Positions 1 through 8,637 of a DNA stretch of 64,000 nucleotides are shown piece after piece. The position numbers and the translations under genes are program-made. Source of the DNA: JALZHR01 sp036388475 (GTDB lineage Bacteria; Acidobacteriota; Blastocatellia; Pyrinomonadales; Pyrinomonadaceae); contig DASVRT010000095.1 of NCBI GenBank assembly GCA_036388475.1, positions 62,001-126,000 of the forward strand, in the 5' to 3' direction. Below the pieces are notes generated by a model. The model saw only the letters and a list, made by a program, of their open reading frames with translations. It searched no databases and was not told the origin of the DNA. The stretch's first letter is position 1. Each line of letters opens with the position of its first letter.

Positions 1-491
1 GGAAAAAGATTGAAAATCGCCAGCAGCATATTGCCGAAAAACAACATCGTCAGCGGCGGCGTGAGAATATCGGTTTGCAGAGAAAGCGAAAGCCAGAGCA
101 GCAGCAAAAACGCGAGCGCCAGCAGAAAACTGGCGAAAGGTCCGGCGATGGCGATGCGAAATTCGGCGCGCGGCGTCTCCGGCTCGCGCCTGAACCGCGC
201 CAGACCGCCGAACGGATGCAGAACTATTTCCAAAACCTCGACGCCTTCGCGCCGCGCCGTAAAAGCGTGCGCCAATTCGTGAAACAAAATCGAAGCAAAA
301 AAAACCAGCGTCGAAATAAAAGCCAAAACCAGACGAACCGCGAAGTTTTCAATCAGTTCGGCAGGAATATTGACCGCCGTCAAAACGGAAATCAAAATCA
401 AAACGCCGAACCAGCGATAATCGACCCGCACGGGAATATCGAAAACATGCGCGACGAGAAGCTGGCGTCTGGAAAACTCGATGACGTTCAT
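1..491 (-). CDS. M50 (site-2 protease type) zinc metalloprotease, 3' end cut off by window
   Basis: This gene has no stop codon inside the window. I translated it from the ATG at 491 to the window edge, about 163 residues. A hydrophobic segment carries FHELAHAF, the HExxH zinc motif inside a membrane helix that defines M50 intramembrane proteases. It follows a segment reading VDYRWFGVLILIS, and is followed by HPFGGLAR and IAIAGPFASF, typical of this family. The second catalytic motif (NxxPxxxxDG type) would lie beyond the edge. By family knowledge such proteins cleave membrane-embedded substrates such as anti-sigma factors; the substrate here is unknown. AGG lies a few bases before the ATG as a ribosome site. 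The family call is solid; the role is not. Confidence 0.85.
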   Translation of the reverse strand, partial: MNVIEFSRRQLLVAHVFDIPVRVDYRWFGVLILISVLTAVNIPAELIENFAVRLVLAFISTLVFFASILFHELAHAFTARREGVEVLEIVLHPFGGLARFRREPETPRAEFRIAIAGPFASFLLALAFLLLLWLSLSLQTDILTPPLTMLFFGNMLLAIFNLF

Positions 492-579
492 TTTTACCTG
501 TAAGGATAAATTATGAATGAGAGAGATTGAAATAGTCTAGCTTGGGGTTGGGTTTTATTTTTATTTAAAAATTATGAAA

Positions 580-835
580 CTAAATTTTATCTTCGGATTT
601 ATCGCAGCAATTATGACAAATATATTCGTATGTCTAATAACATTCACCTTTACCGCACTCTTGCTCTTCAACGCAGAGGCGACAATAATGTAGGTAAAAA
701 CCTCGGCGGGATTCTCCATAATCAGAAATCAAATACCAAGCATCCTTACTTACGCTGACGTTTGGAATCTGCTTCTGCTTCGTCGTGAGCCGCTGCATTT
801 ATCAAAGTTTGTAAAATTTCAAATGATTTTTCCAT
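580..835 (-). pseudogene. Decayed small cysteine-rich (zinc-knuckle-like) gene
   Basis: The 420-bp gap between the M50 and MreB-like genes holds a broken small ORF. From the ATG at 835 one frame gives MEKSFEILQTLINAAA and about 29 residues before a stop. The next frame carries DAWYLISDYGESRRGFY, then YCRLCVEEQECGKGEC, and meets TAG at 634-636. Reading through that stop gives ICHNCC before a second stop at 580. Paired CxxC-type knuckles split by a frameshift and a stop suggest a degraded zinc-binding protein. A short intact version of 54 codons (634-798, ATG start) could still be made. I do not recognise the family. Confidence 0.35.
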
Positions 836-912
836 TTGTTTTAAAATCGCCAATTTTATGAATACGTGAAACGGCGAACTTATGATTAAGTGGGATTTCG
901 CATAATAATCTT

Positions 913-1986
913 TTACGCTTCAAACGGGACTTCAGCGTTTTGTAGAAGGTTTGGCTCGTTGCGCGTCACTTTTTCCAAAAGGTTCGGCTCGTCGAACATC
1001 TGTAAAAGTCCGCGGACGGTGGCGTAGCGCGGTTCGTCGGAGATTAGGAAAGGCAGGTTTACTTTTTCGCGGAGATATTGGTCGATGCCGTCGAGCAATG
1101 CGCCGCCGCCGGTTAGAATTACGCCGCGGTCGAAAACGTCGGCGGCGACTTCCGGGCGCAGCTCGGTCAGAGTATCGCTGATGATTTGGGCGACGCGGCG
1201 AATGATGGCTTCGATAACCGGATAAATTTCGCCGGCGGTGATTTCCACGGCGTTCGGGCTGCCGGTCTGCACGTCGCGCCCGCGCGCGATGGTCGATTTG
1301 GCTAAATCCTGCGGCAGAACGGCGGAGGCGAAATCGGTTTTCAGCTTTTCGGTCGTTTCCTCGCCGATTTGCAAACCGCGATGACGGCGGACGTGAGTTG
1401 CCAGCGCGAGATTGATTTCGTTGCTGCCGATTCTTTCGGCGCGCGCGTGGACGACGTTTCCTTTGGCGACGATGGCGATATTGGTCGTGCTCGCGCCCAA
1501 ATCAACGACCGCCGAAGCGCGTTTGTCGCGCGGGGAAACGCCCGCGCCGAAGGCTGCCGCCAAGCCTTCTTCCATCATAAAGACTTTGCCGATGTGCGAT
1601 TCTTCAGCCGCGTGCATCAGCGCGCGCTGCTCGACGTGCGTCACTTCCGAAAGCATACTCATCACGGCTTGCGTCGAAACCTGCGAGCCGCCCGACTTCG
1701 ATTTGCGCACAAAATAGGCGAGCATTTTTTTCGTCCGTTCAAAATCTGCGACCACGCCGCCGCTCAAAGGCGCGATGACGACAACGTCGCGCCCCTCGCG
1801 TCCCTGCATATCGTAAGCTTCCTGCCCGTAGGCGACGATTTCCTCGGTCAGCTCGTTGACGGCGACCAGCGACGGCTCGTCCAAAACAATATCCCGCCCT
1901 TTGACGGCGATAATCGTGCTGGCGGTGCCCATATCAATCGCCATCGAATCGGTAACCAAATTTCTGAGTGATGCTATTCCCTTCAT
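913..1986 (-). CDS. Divergent MreB/actin-like protein (second MreB paralogue)
   Basis: This 357-residue protein aligns end to end with MreB: DMGTASTIIAVKGRDIV at the N-terminus (phosphate 1), MMEEGLAAAFGAG in the middle, and LTGGGALLDGIDQYL near the C-terminus. A canonical MreB is encoded at 42483, so this is a paralogue. The phosphate-2 loop, VVDIGGGTTD in the canonical copy, reads VVDLGASTTN here (residues about 160-169): two glycines and the final Asp are changed. That could weaken ATP hydrolysis while keeping the fold. It has no mreC or mreD beside it. The upstream neighbour on the same strand is the FHA-cyclase gene, 91 bp away. Role inferred: accessory filament or regulator of the elongasome. 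Confidence 0.88.
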   Translation of the reverse strand: MKGIASLRNLVTDSMAIDMGTASTIIAVKGRDIVLDEPSLVAVNELTEEIVAYGQEAYDMQGREGRDVVVIAPLSGGVVADFERTKKMLAYFVRKSKSGGSQVSTQAVMSMLSEVTHVEQRALMHAAEESHIGKVFMMEEGLAAAFGAGVSPRDKRASAVVDLGASTTNIAIVAKGNVVHARAERIGSNEINLALATHVRRHRGLQIGEETTEKLKTDFASAVLPQDLAKSTIARGRDVQTGSPNAVEITAGEIYPVIEAIIRRVAQIISDTLTELRPEVAADVFDRGVILTGGGALLDGIDQYLREKVNLPFLISDEPRYATVRGLLQMFDEPNLLEKVTRNEPNLLQNAEVPFEA

Positions 1987-2077
1987 AGAGGCTGCTTTTC
2001 CTAATAAACTCGTAATAACTGAAATTTTCTGTTTTGGGAGAGTTTAATCAGAAAAATTTCGATTCGCTAATTCTAAC

Positions 2078-3739
2078 TCAACTCCATTTTACTTCAAACA
2101 GAGAGACGGGCTGCAAGCGATTTTTTACCTGCAAAGGCTCCTGCGGTTTTAAAGAAACCGGCTCGTTGCACGCCTTGGCGGTCGCTTCGCTGATTAAAAT
2201 CTGTCCCGCCTGCGCGTTTGATTCGAGCCTTGACGCCAGATTGACCGTATCGCCGATTGCCGTGTATTCGCTTCGCTTGTCCGAGCCGATATAACCGACC
2301 GTCGCGACGCCCGTATGAAGTCCGACGCCGACGCCGATTTGGTTAAAGCCCTCGTTTTTCAATTCTTCATTCAGCGTCTGAATTCTTTTCTGCATCGCCA
2401 TCGCCGCGTGCAGAGCGTTTTTCGCGTCGTCGGGCGTGGCGGTCGGCGCGCCGAAAAGCGCCATCAAACCGTCGCCCGTGTATTTATCGAGCGTTCCGCC
2501 GTGCCCGAAAATTATCTCGCTCATCGCCGAAAAAAAGCGGTTTAAAAGCCCGACGATTCTTTCGGGATTTTCATGTTCGGAAATCGCCGTAAAGCCGCGA
2601 ATGTCGGCAAACAAAACCGTAATCGTCTGATTGACGCCGCCCAGACGAAACGAATCCGGGTTTTCCAGAAGCTGTTTGACGACGTATTCGGGCATAAAAC
2701 GGCTGTAATTCGCCCGCGCGACTTCTTCGCGCGCCAGGCGTTTGTGCGCCTTGACGGTTTCGACCGTGACGGCGGTTTGCGCCGCGACCGCGCTGATAAG
2801 CTCCAAATCTTCCTGGCTGAACGCGGCGAACGGGTCGAGCCGGTCGGCGTAAACGACGCCGTGAACGTTCGATTCGGTTATCAAAGGCGCGCAAATCGTC
2901 GAGCGCACGCCCTGCGAAACGATTGATTCCGAGCCGGAAAACTGCTCGTCCGTGCGCGCGTCCTGCGACAGCAGCGCCACTTTTTCGCGCATTACTTTTT
3001 GGGTAATCGTCCGCGAAATCGTCAATTTTTCGGTCAGCGATTCCATCGTCGCGTCGCGGGCTTTCATCGCAATCGGGAAAAGGCTGTAATCCAGAATTTT
3101 GCCGTCCACGGTTTCGTCGGCTATCAGCGCGACGACTCTTTCGGCGGGCGTTCCGCGAAAGATTAAATCCGTCGCCTTGACAAAGATTTCCTTTAAGTCA
3201 AACACCGTGCCAAGCGTTTTGCTCATCTCGTAAAGCAGTTCTAAAATCTGTGCTTTACGGCGTAAATCCTTGATTTCTTCGGGCGTGACGAGACTGGTTT
3301 CGATTGATAAATTTGAACGTTTTCCAATAATTTCGCTTGCCGAGATTAAAAGCTGCGTGTGACCGAGCGGCTGGTCGTCGTAATTGACGGCGTCGGGCAA
3401 TTTCTCGGTCGGCTCATCATTCGAGGCGCGCTCGAATTCGAGACGGCTGCCGCCGATGGTAATGACGTCGCTGCTTTCCAGAATTTTTTCAAACTGCGGC
3501 AAACCGTTGACAAAGACGCGGTTGACGCTGCGCTTCAGTTCGCCGTCCACGTAGTAACCGTCAATCAGCGTCCATTCATTCTCGCCCGATTTTATCTGTG
3601 CGTGACGGCGCGAGACGCGCTGGTCGTTCAGCACGATGTCGTTGTCTTTCGCCCTGCCGATTGAATAGACGGCGTTCGGAAGCAGAACCAGCTCCCAACT
3701 TTTCCCGCCGACTTCCGTAATTTTAAGAATTCCGCCCAC
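2078..3739 (-). CDS. FHA-GAF-class III adenylate/guanylate cyclase
   Basis: A 553-residue signalling protein with three modules in order. First is an N-terminal FHA domain (YSIGRAKDNDIVLND, then RVSRRHAQI), which binds phosphothreonine. A GAF domain follows around residues 165-330. The C-terminal class III cyclase domain (from about residue 375) has VLFADIRGFTAISE with a metal-binding Asp, YTGDGLMALFGAP, and SEYTAIGDTVNLASRLES. No signal peptide or membrane helix, so cytoplasmic. ATP versus GTP use cannot be settled by eye. The start is GTG at 3739; an earlier start would run into the 7-bp repeat array at 3753. Transcribed toward the MreB paralogue, it could link phosphorylation signals to that gene's process, but this is inference. 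Confidence 0.9.
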   Translation of the reverse strand: MGGILKITEVGGKSWELVLLPNAVYSIGRAKDNDIVLNDQRVSRRHAQIKSGENEWTLIDGYYVDGELKRSVNRVFVNGLPQFEKILESSDVITIGGSRLEFERASNDEPTEKLPDAVNYDDQPLGHTQLLISASEIIGKRSNLSIETSLVTPEEIKDLRRKAQILELLYEMSKTLGTVFDLKEIFVKATDLIFRGTPAERVVALIADETVDGKILDYSLFPIAMKARDATMESLTEKLTISRTITQKVMREKVALLSQDARTDEQFSGSESIVSQGVRSTICAPLITESNVHGVVYADRLDPFAAFSQEDLELISAVAAQTAVTVETVKAHKRLAREEVARANYSRFMPEYVVKQLLENPDSFRLGGVNQTITVLFADIRGFTAISEHENPERIVGLLNRFFSAMSEIIFGHGGTLDKYTGDGLMALFGAPTATPDDAKNALHAAMAMQKRIQTLNEELKNEGFNQIGVGVGLHTGVATVGYIGSDKRSEYTAIGDTVNLASRLESNAQAGQILISEATAKACNEPVSLKPQEPLQVKNRLQPVSLFEVKWS

Positions 3740-3752
3740 AATTTTTGTTATT

Positions 3753-3822
3753 GGTAAATGGTCAATGATAAATTGAAGTATAAATAATTTACCACTTCCC
3801 GCTTATCATTTACCACTGTCTT
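3753..3822. repeat. Heptad-period repeat array, inverted arms
   Basis: Ten consecutive 7-mers fill the gap up to the ATG at 3823. The left arm reads GGTAAAT, GGTCAAT, GATAAAT. The right arm contains TTTACCA twice and CTTATCA, which is the complement of the left arm, so the array can fold into an imperfect hairpin. Confidence 0.8.
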
Positions 3823-4968
3823 ATGATTTATTTCGACAATAATGCGACGACTCGGCTCGCCCCCGAAGTTTTCGAGGCGATGCAGCCTTTTCTAACGGAA
3901 TTTTACGGCAATCCTTCGTCCGGCTATACATTCGGGCGAGATTCGCGCAAAGCCGTCGAAATCGCGCGCGAGCAGGTTGCCGTACTTATCGGCGCAAATT
4001 CAGCGAATGAAATCGTTTTCACGTCGTGCGGTACGGAATCCGACAACTGGGCTATCTTAGGCGCGCTCGAAGCCGCTCCCGAAAAGCGGCACCTCATCAC
4101 CACGCGCGTCGAACACGAAGCCGTCCGCAAATTATGCGAAAAGCTGGAAGACGAAAATCACGAAATCACCTGGCTCGAAGTCGATGAAAACGGTTTCTTA
4201 AATCCGGACGAATTAAAAAATTCTCTGCGCGCGGAGACCGCAATAGTTTCCGCGATGCTGGCGAACAACGAAACGGGAATTTTGTTTCCGGTCGCAGAAA
4301 TCGCGCAAATCGTGAAGGAAAATTCCGGCGCGCTTTTTCACGTGGACGGCATCAATGCGGTCGGGAAAATTCCGTTTGATTTGAAAAACACGGAAATAGA
4401 TTTGTTCTCGCTTTCCGGTCACAAGTTCCACGCGCCGAAAGGCGTCGGCGCGCTTTATATAAAAGACGGCGTTGATTTGCCGTCGTTTTTTACCGGCGGC
4501 GGGCAAGAAGCCGCGCGCCGTGCCGGAACCGAAGCCGTTCACCAAATCGTCGGCTTGGGCAAAGCCGCTGAAATCGTCCGGGATTTTTCCGCGATGGAAA
4601 AAGTTCGCGCGCTGCGCGACAAGCTCGAAGACGGAATTTTGCAGATGATTCCAAACGCCAAACTGAACGGAACAGCTGACCGAAACTTTCGCCTGCCGAA
4701 CACTTCAAACATCTCGTTTCCGAATCTCAACGGCGAAGCGATTCTGGCAAAACTGAACGATTCGGGCGTTTGCGTTTCGACCGGCTCGGCTTGCAACGCC
4801 GAAAATCACACGGCGTCAGCCGTTTTACAGGCGATGAACGTTGCTTATTCGGACGCAATGGGCGCGATTCGCTTTTCGCTCGGTCGTTATAACACGGAAG
4901 AAGAAGTCGATTCGGTTTTGGAAAATTTGCCGCCGATTATAGCCGGTTTAAATTCTATGTCTTTGTAA
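3823..4968 (+). CDS. Cysteine desulfurase, NifS/IscS family
   Basis: A PLP enzyme of 381 residues that removes sulfur from cysteine to give alanine and a persulfide for Fe-S cluster or thio-cofactor assembly. It begins YFDNNATTRL and has GNPSS near residue 31, then TSCGTESDNWAI. The PLP lysine lies in SLSGHKFHAPKGVGALY, and the persulfide cysteine in STGSACNAENHTAS. No iscU or sufE neighbour is visible, so the acceptor is unknown. The ATG directly follows the last heptad of the upstream array and no clear Shine-Dalgarno site is present. The short active-site loop suggests group I (NifS/IscS) rather than SufS. Confidence 0.93.
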   Translation: MIYFDNNATTRLAPEVFEAMQPFLTEFYGNPSSGYTFGRDSRKAVEIAREQVAVLIGANSANEIVFTSCGTESDNWAILGALEAAPEKRHLITTRVEHEAVRKLCEKLEDENHEITWLEVDENGFLNPDELKNSLRAETAIVSAMLANNETGILFPVAEIAQIVKENSGALFHVDGINAVGKIPFDLKNTEIDLFSLSGHKFHAPKGVGALYIKDGVDLPSFFTGGGQEAARRAGTEAVHQIVGLGKAAEIVRDFSAMEKVRALRDKLEDGILQMIPNAKLNGTADRNFRLPNTSNISFPNLNGEAILAKLNDSGVCVSTGSACNAENHTASAVLQAMNVAYSDAMGAIRFSLGRYNTEEEVDSVLENLPPIIAGLNSMSL

Positions 4969-5077
4969 TCCCGCAATCGGTCTTTTCGCCCGAACTTTTT
5001 CTGAATAGCAAAACTTTATCCTCGCGCCTGACGTAATTACGCTTGAAGTTTTTTCTAAACTCTCTTGGAGAACAGTA

Positions 5078-7540
5078 ATGATAAACAAAATTTATTTGCG
5101 ATTTTTGCTTTCGCTGATGTTAGTCGTTTCGATTTTTACGGTTTCGCTGCCGCCAATCGGCTACGCGCAGACTTCCGCGCAAACACAGAATTCTAATGAC
5201 TTAGCCCGGCAGCTTCAGTCGATTGAAGAAAAAGTCGAAGCGCGGCGCAAGGAGCTCGGCATTCCCGGAATGGCGCTGGCAATCGTCAGGGACGACCAGA
5301 TTATCTACGCCAAAGGACTCGGCTACAAAGATTTTGAAAAACAAGTTCCCGTCACCGCCGATACGCAGTTTGCCATCGGTTCGGCGACGAAAGCGTTTAC
5401 GGCTTTATCGGTTTTGATGACGCAGGACGAAGGGAAATTGAGCCTCGACGACAGCCCGAAAAAATATCTGCCGTATTTCAAAATGAAAGACAGCGAAACG
5501 GACGCGAAAATTACCGTGCGCGATTTGCTTTCGCATTCGTCGGGTTTGAACCGCACGGATTTGGCGATGATTACCGGAAAACTCAATCGCGCCGAATTGA
5601 TTCAGGTGGCGGGCGAGGCGAAACCGACCGCGAAGCTACGCGAAAAATTCCAATACCAAAACATAATGTTTGCGGCGGCGGGCGAAATCGTCGCGCAGAC
5701 GCAGAAAACCGCCTGGGAAAAATTCATTCCCGAACGCATTTTCAAGCCGCTCGGAATGACGAACAGCACGATGTCGATGGTCGAGATGCAAAAGGTTAAA
5801 GATTTTTCTTTCGGCTATGATTACAACTTCGACACGAAGGAAACGCGTCGGTTGCCGTTTCGCGAAATCGACCAGGTCGCGCCCGCCGGCTCGATAAATT
5901 CGAGCGCGAAAGATATGGCGCAATGGCTTCGCTTCGTTTTAGGCGGCGGCAGCGCGAACGGCAAGCGTCTGGTTTCCGAAAAAGGTTTTGAAGAATGGCT
6001 CAAACCGCAGATGAAAATTTCGCCGAACGGCAAATTCAATTACAGTCTCGGCTGGTTTTTGCAGGAATGGAACGGCTTGAAAGTCGTCCAGCACGGCGGA
6101 AACATCGACGGCTTCAACGCGCTGGTGGCGATGATTCCCGAAAAGAAAATCGGCTTTGTGATGCTGACGAATGTTTCGGGTTCGTCTCTGGGCGGCGAAC
6201 TGATGCCGATTGTCTGGGAAAATATTCTGGGTAAACCGAACGTGCCCGCCGACTCGACGGCAGTTGTCGCGCCGGAAAAAGAAGTCGGAAAATATAAATT
6301 TGAAGCCGCCGGTTTTGACCTCGAAGTCAAGATGGAAAACGGCAAGCTCGTCGCCATCGTTCCCAATCAGCCGACTTACGTGCTGGAAAACGTCGGCGGG
6401 CGCAAGTATAAATTAACGAACGCGCCGGAAGGCTTTTTCATTACCTTTCGCGAAAAAGACGCGTATCTCGAACAGCCGCAGGGCAATTACACTCTGCCGA
6501 AAGCCGTCGCGGAAATTATCAATGCCGCTCCGAATCCCGCCAATAATCCGGCGAAGGAATTAATCGGCAAATACGAAACGCCGAGCGGCAAAAGCACGAT
6601 TGAAGTCAGGGAAGTCGAAGGCAAAGTCGCGCTGGTCGTTCCCGGTCAGCCGCCGTATGAGCTGCGAGTTAAGGACAAGGACGTTTTCAGCTCGCCGCTT
6701 CTGCCCGACGCTTATTCGGTGAAAGTCACGCGCGAGGCGGGCGGCAAGCTCGCGGGCATCGTTCTGGTTCAGCCCGAAGGCGAATTTCCTTTCAAATACG
6801 CGGGCGCGGGCGAAAAACCGGATGCGCCGAAAGTGTCGGTTGACGAAGTTTTGGCGAAAGCCGTCAACGCGCTCGGCGGCGAGGCGAACTGGCGAAAAAT
6901 TTCTTCGCGCGAGATGAAATACGACATCGACTTTGAACATCAGGGCGTCAAAGGTACGGTCACGAGCTATCAAAAAGCGCCGAATCTTTCCGCCAGCGAG
7001 ACGACGTTTACCGCGCTCGGCAAACCGATTGCGACGGCTTACGAATATTTCGACGGCGCAAGCGGCGGCGATGTGACCAGCTTTTCGCCCGCCGATACTC
7101 TTACCGGACAGCGCCTCGAAGACGTTAAAGTCGAAAACGATTTTTACGGTTTATTGAACTGGAAAACCGGCTTGAAATCGGCGGAAGTCAGCAGGATAGA
7201 CAAACTCGGCGACGAAGAAGTTTACGTCGTCGTGATTCGTCCCGAAAAAGCGAGCGAATACACTTATTTCATCTCGACAAGGACGTTTCTGCCTTTGAAA
7301 AAATCCGGCGTGATTGTTTCCAGTACTTCGAGCGTAAAACTGCCGATGTCGCAGACTTTCAGCGATTACCGCGCGGTTGACGGCGTGATGATTCCTTACA
7401 AAACCGTAACGTCAACGCCTTCGATGGGCGATGTCGTGAGCTATGTTAAGGAAATCAAACATAACGTTTCGATTGACGATGCGAAATTTAAGCCGAAGAA
7501 AATAGTTGTTGACAACAAGACGAAAGCGGCGAAAAATTAA
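5078..7540 (+). CDS. Secreted serine hydrolase (beta-lactamase class C/CubicO type) with long C-terminal extension
   Basis: This 820-residue protein starts with a signal peptide (residues 1-31, ending GYAQ). The serine hydrolase domain has the SxxK nucleophile motif SATK at residues about 102-105, a YxN-type motif in FQYQNIMFAAAG, and HGGNIDGFNALVAMIP as the third motif. After about residue 400 come two similar beta-rich repeats (GKYKFEAAGFDLEV, and GKYETPSGKSTIEV), like the domain often trailing CubicO proteins. The last 230 residues (from VDEVLAKAVNALGG) resemble LolA-like outer-membrane carrier domains. Probably periplasmic, acting on peptide or ester bonds; substrate unknown. GGAG precedes the ATG. 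A strong terminator follows. A second, shorter serine hydrolase lies at 60946. Confidence 0.88.
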   Translation: MINKIYLRFLLSLMLVVSIFTVSLPPIGYAQTSAQTQNSNDLARQLQSIEEKVEARRKELGIPGMALAIVRDDQIIYAKGLGYKDFEKQVPVTADTQFAIGSATKAFTALSVLMTQDEGKLSLDDSPKKYLPYFKMKDSETDAKITVRDLLSHSSGLNRTDLAMITGKLNRAELIQVAGEAKPTAKLREKFQYQNIMFAAAGEIVAQTQKTAWEKFIPERIFKPLGMTNSTMSMVEMQKVKDFSFGYDYNFDTKETRRLPFREIDQVAPAGSINSSAKDMAQWLRFVLGGGSANGKRLVSEKGFEEWLKPQMKISPNGKFNYSLGWFLQEWNGLKVVQHGGNIDGFNALVAMIPEKKIGFVMLTNVSGSSLGGELMPIVWENILGKPNVPADSTAVVAPEKEVGKYKFEAAGFDLEVKMENGKLVAIVPNQPTYVLENVGGRKYKLTNAPEGFFITFREKDAYLEQPQGNYTLPKAVAEIINAAPNPANNPAKELIGKYETPSGKSTIEVREVEGKVALVVPGQPPYELRVKDKDVFSSPLLPDAYSVKVTREAGGKLAGIVLVQPEGEFPFKYAGAGEKPDAPKVSVDEVLAKAVNALGGEANWRKISSREMKYDIDFEHQGVKGTVTSYQKAPNLSASETTFTALGKPIATAYEYFDGASGGDVTSFSPADTLTGQRLEDVKVENDFYGLLNWKTGLKSAEVSRIDKLGDEEVYVVVIRPEKASEYTYFISTRTFLPLKKSGVIVSSTSSVKLPMSQTFSDYRAVDGVMIPYKTVTSTPSMGDVVSYVKEIKHNVSIDDAKFKPKKIVVDNKTKAAKN

Positions 7541-7563
7541 GCGCGAAAAGCAAAGCTGAATGA

Positions 7564-7597
7564 AAAAGACGAAGCGCGCGCGGGCTTCGTCTTTTTT
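7564..7597 (+). terminator. Rho-independent terminator after the serine hydrolase
   Basis: GACGAAGC pairs perfectly with GCTTCGTC across a GC-rich loop and is followed by six T. It lies 24 bp after the stop at 7540. Confidence 0.9.
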
Positions 7598-7652
7598 GTT
7601 TGACAACCGGCGGGCGGAAAATTAATCTAAAAAATTTGAAATGGAGCAATTT

Positions 7653-8636
7653 ATGAAACTTTCAATCGACACACTTATTTTAATTTTCATTTTTTCACTC
7701 GCGGCTCTCGCTCAAACTCCGACCGGCGCACGCGACCAGGGCGTCGAGCTTTACAAACAGGGAAACTATAAAGCCGCTATCAAGACGTTAAAGGATTTCA
7801 CCAAACAAAACTCCGCCGATTATCTGGCGTTTCATTATCTGGCGCTGGCTTTTTCGCGCGAAAACAAGCTCAAAGACGCCGAAAAAGCCTATGAAAAAGC
7901 CGTCAAAGCGAATCCGGATTACGCCGAATCGCAAACCGGCTTAGCCTATATTTATTTACTCCGCGACAAGCTGCCGGAAGCGGTCAAAGCCGCCGAAAAA
8001 GCTATCGTGCTGGATGCCAGCAATCCCGAAACTTTTTACGTTCTCGGAAACGCGAATCTGCGTCTCGGTGACGCCGAAGCGGCTTTTGAAAACGCCGAAC
8101 GAGGGATAAAGTTAAATCCGAATCTGGCGGGTTTACACCTGCTCAAAGCGCACGCGATTATGAATATTTCGGTCGCCAACCGGAAAGCCGCGTGGAGGTC
8201 TGACAAATACGGAGTCGCTTCGGACAGCCTCGGAAAATTTATCATTCTGTCAAAGAATTTGCCCGATTCCGCCTTTTGGCGCGGGCAGCAGGAAGCGCTG
8301 CAATTTTACGCCGGCTATTATGCCGAAAGAGAAAAAAACAAAGCGGTCGGTGCGCCGGAAAACGCTTTGAAAACGCCGGTTAAACTTCTGGCGAAACCGC
8401 GCGCCAATTATACGGACAATGCCCGGCAAGCCGGAATCTCCGGCGTCGTCAGATTGTTAGTCACTTTTTCGGAAGCCGGAACCGTCAAATATATCATCGC
8501 TTTGAACAGCCTCGGCTACGGCTTGGAACAAGAGGCAATCAGAGCGGCAAAAAATATAAAGTTTGAGCCTGAAAAGATTGACGGAAAACCCGTCAGCGTC
8601 GTGAAAGCCATCGAATACACGTTTACGCTTTACTAA
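7653..8636 (+). CDS. Secreted TPR protein with TonB C-terminal-like domain
   Basis: A signal peptide (ending ALAQ) is followed by TPR repeats, seen as ARDQGVELYKQGNYKAAI, LKDAEKAYEKAVKANPDYAES and LPEAVKAAEKAIVLDASNPE. The last 80 residues, with ARQAGISGVVRLLVTFSEAG and a final IKFEPEKIDGKPVSVVK, match the TonB C-terminal fold used in Acidobacteria and Bacteroidetes to contact envelope proteins. I chose the ATG at 7653 over the ATG at 7641 because GGAG lies six bases before it. Likely a periplasmic scaffold; no partner is evident nearby. It stands alone after a terminator, with the opposing gene stopping only 2 bp away. Confidence 0.85.
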   Translation: MKLSIDTLILIFIFSLAALAQTPTGARDQGVELYKQGNYKAAIKTLKDFTKQNSADYLAFHYLALAFSRENKLKDAEKAYEKAVKANPDYAESQTGLAYIYLLRDKLPEAVKAAEKAIVLDASNPETFYVLGNANLRLGDAEAAFENAERGIKLNPNLAGLHLLKAHAIMNISVANRKAAWRSDKYGVASDSLGKFIILSKNLPDSAFWRGQQEALQFYAGYYAEREKNKAVGAPENALKTPVKLLAKPRANYTDNARQAGISGVVRLLVTFSEAGTVKYIIALNSLGYGLEQEAIRAAKNIKFEPEKIDGKPVSVVKAIEYTFTLY

Positions 8637-8637
8637 A

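Noticed and set aside
1369..1971. 200-residue plus-strand ORF opposite the MreB-like gene
   Set aside because: Antisense shadow; the minus-strand frame encodes a clear actin-like protein.
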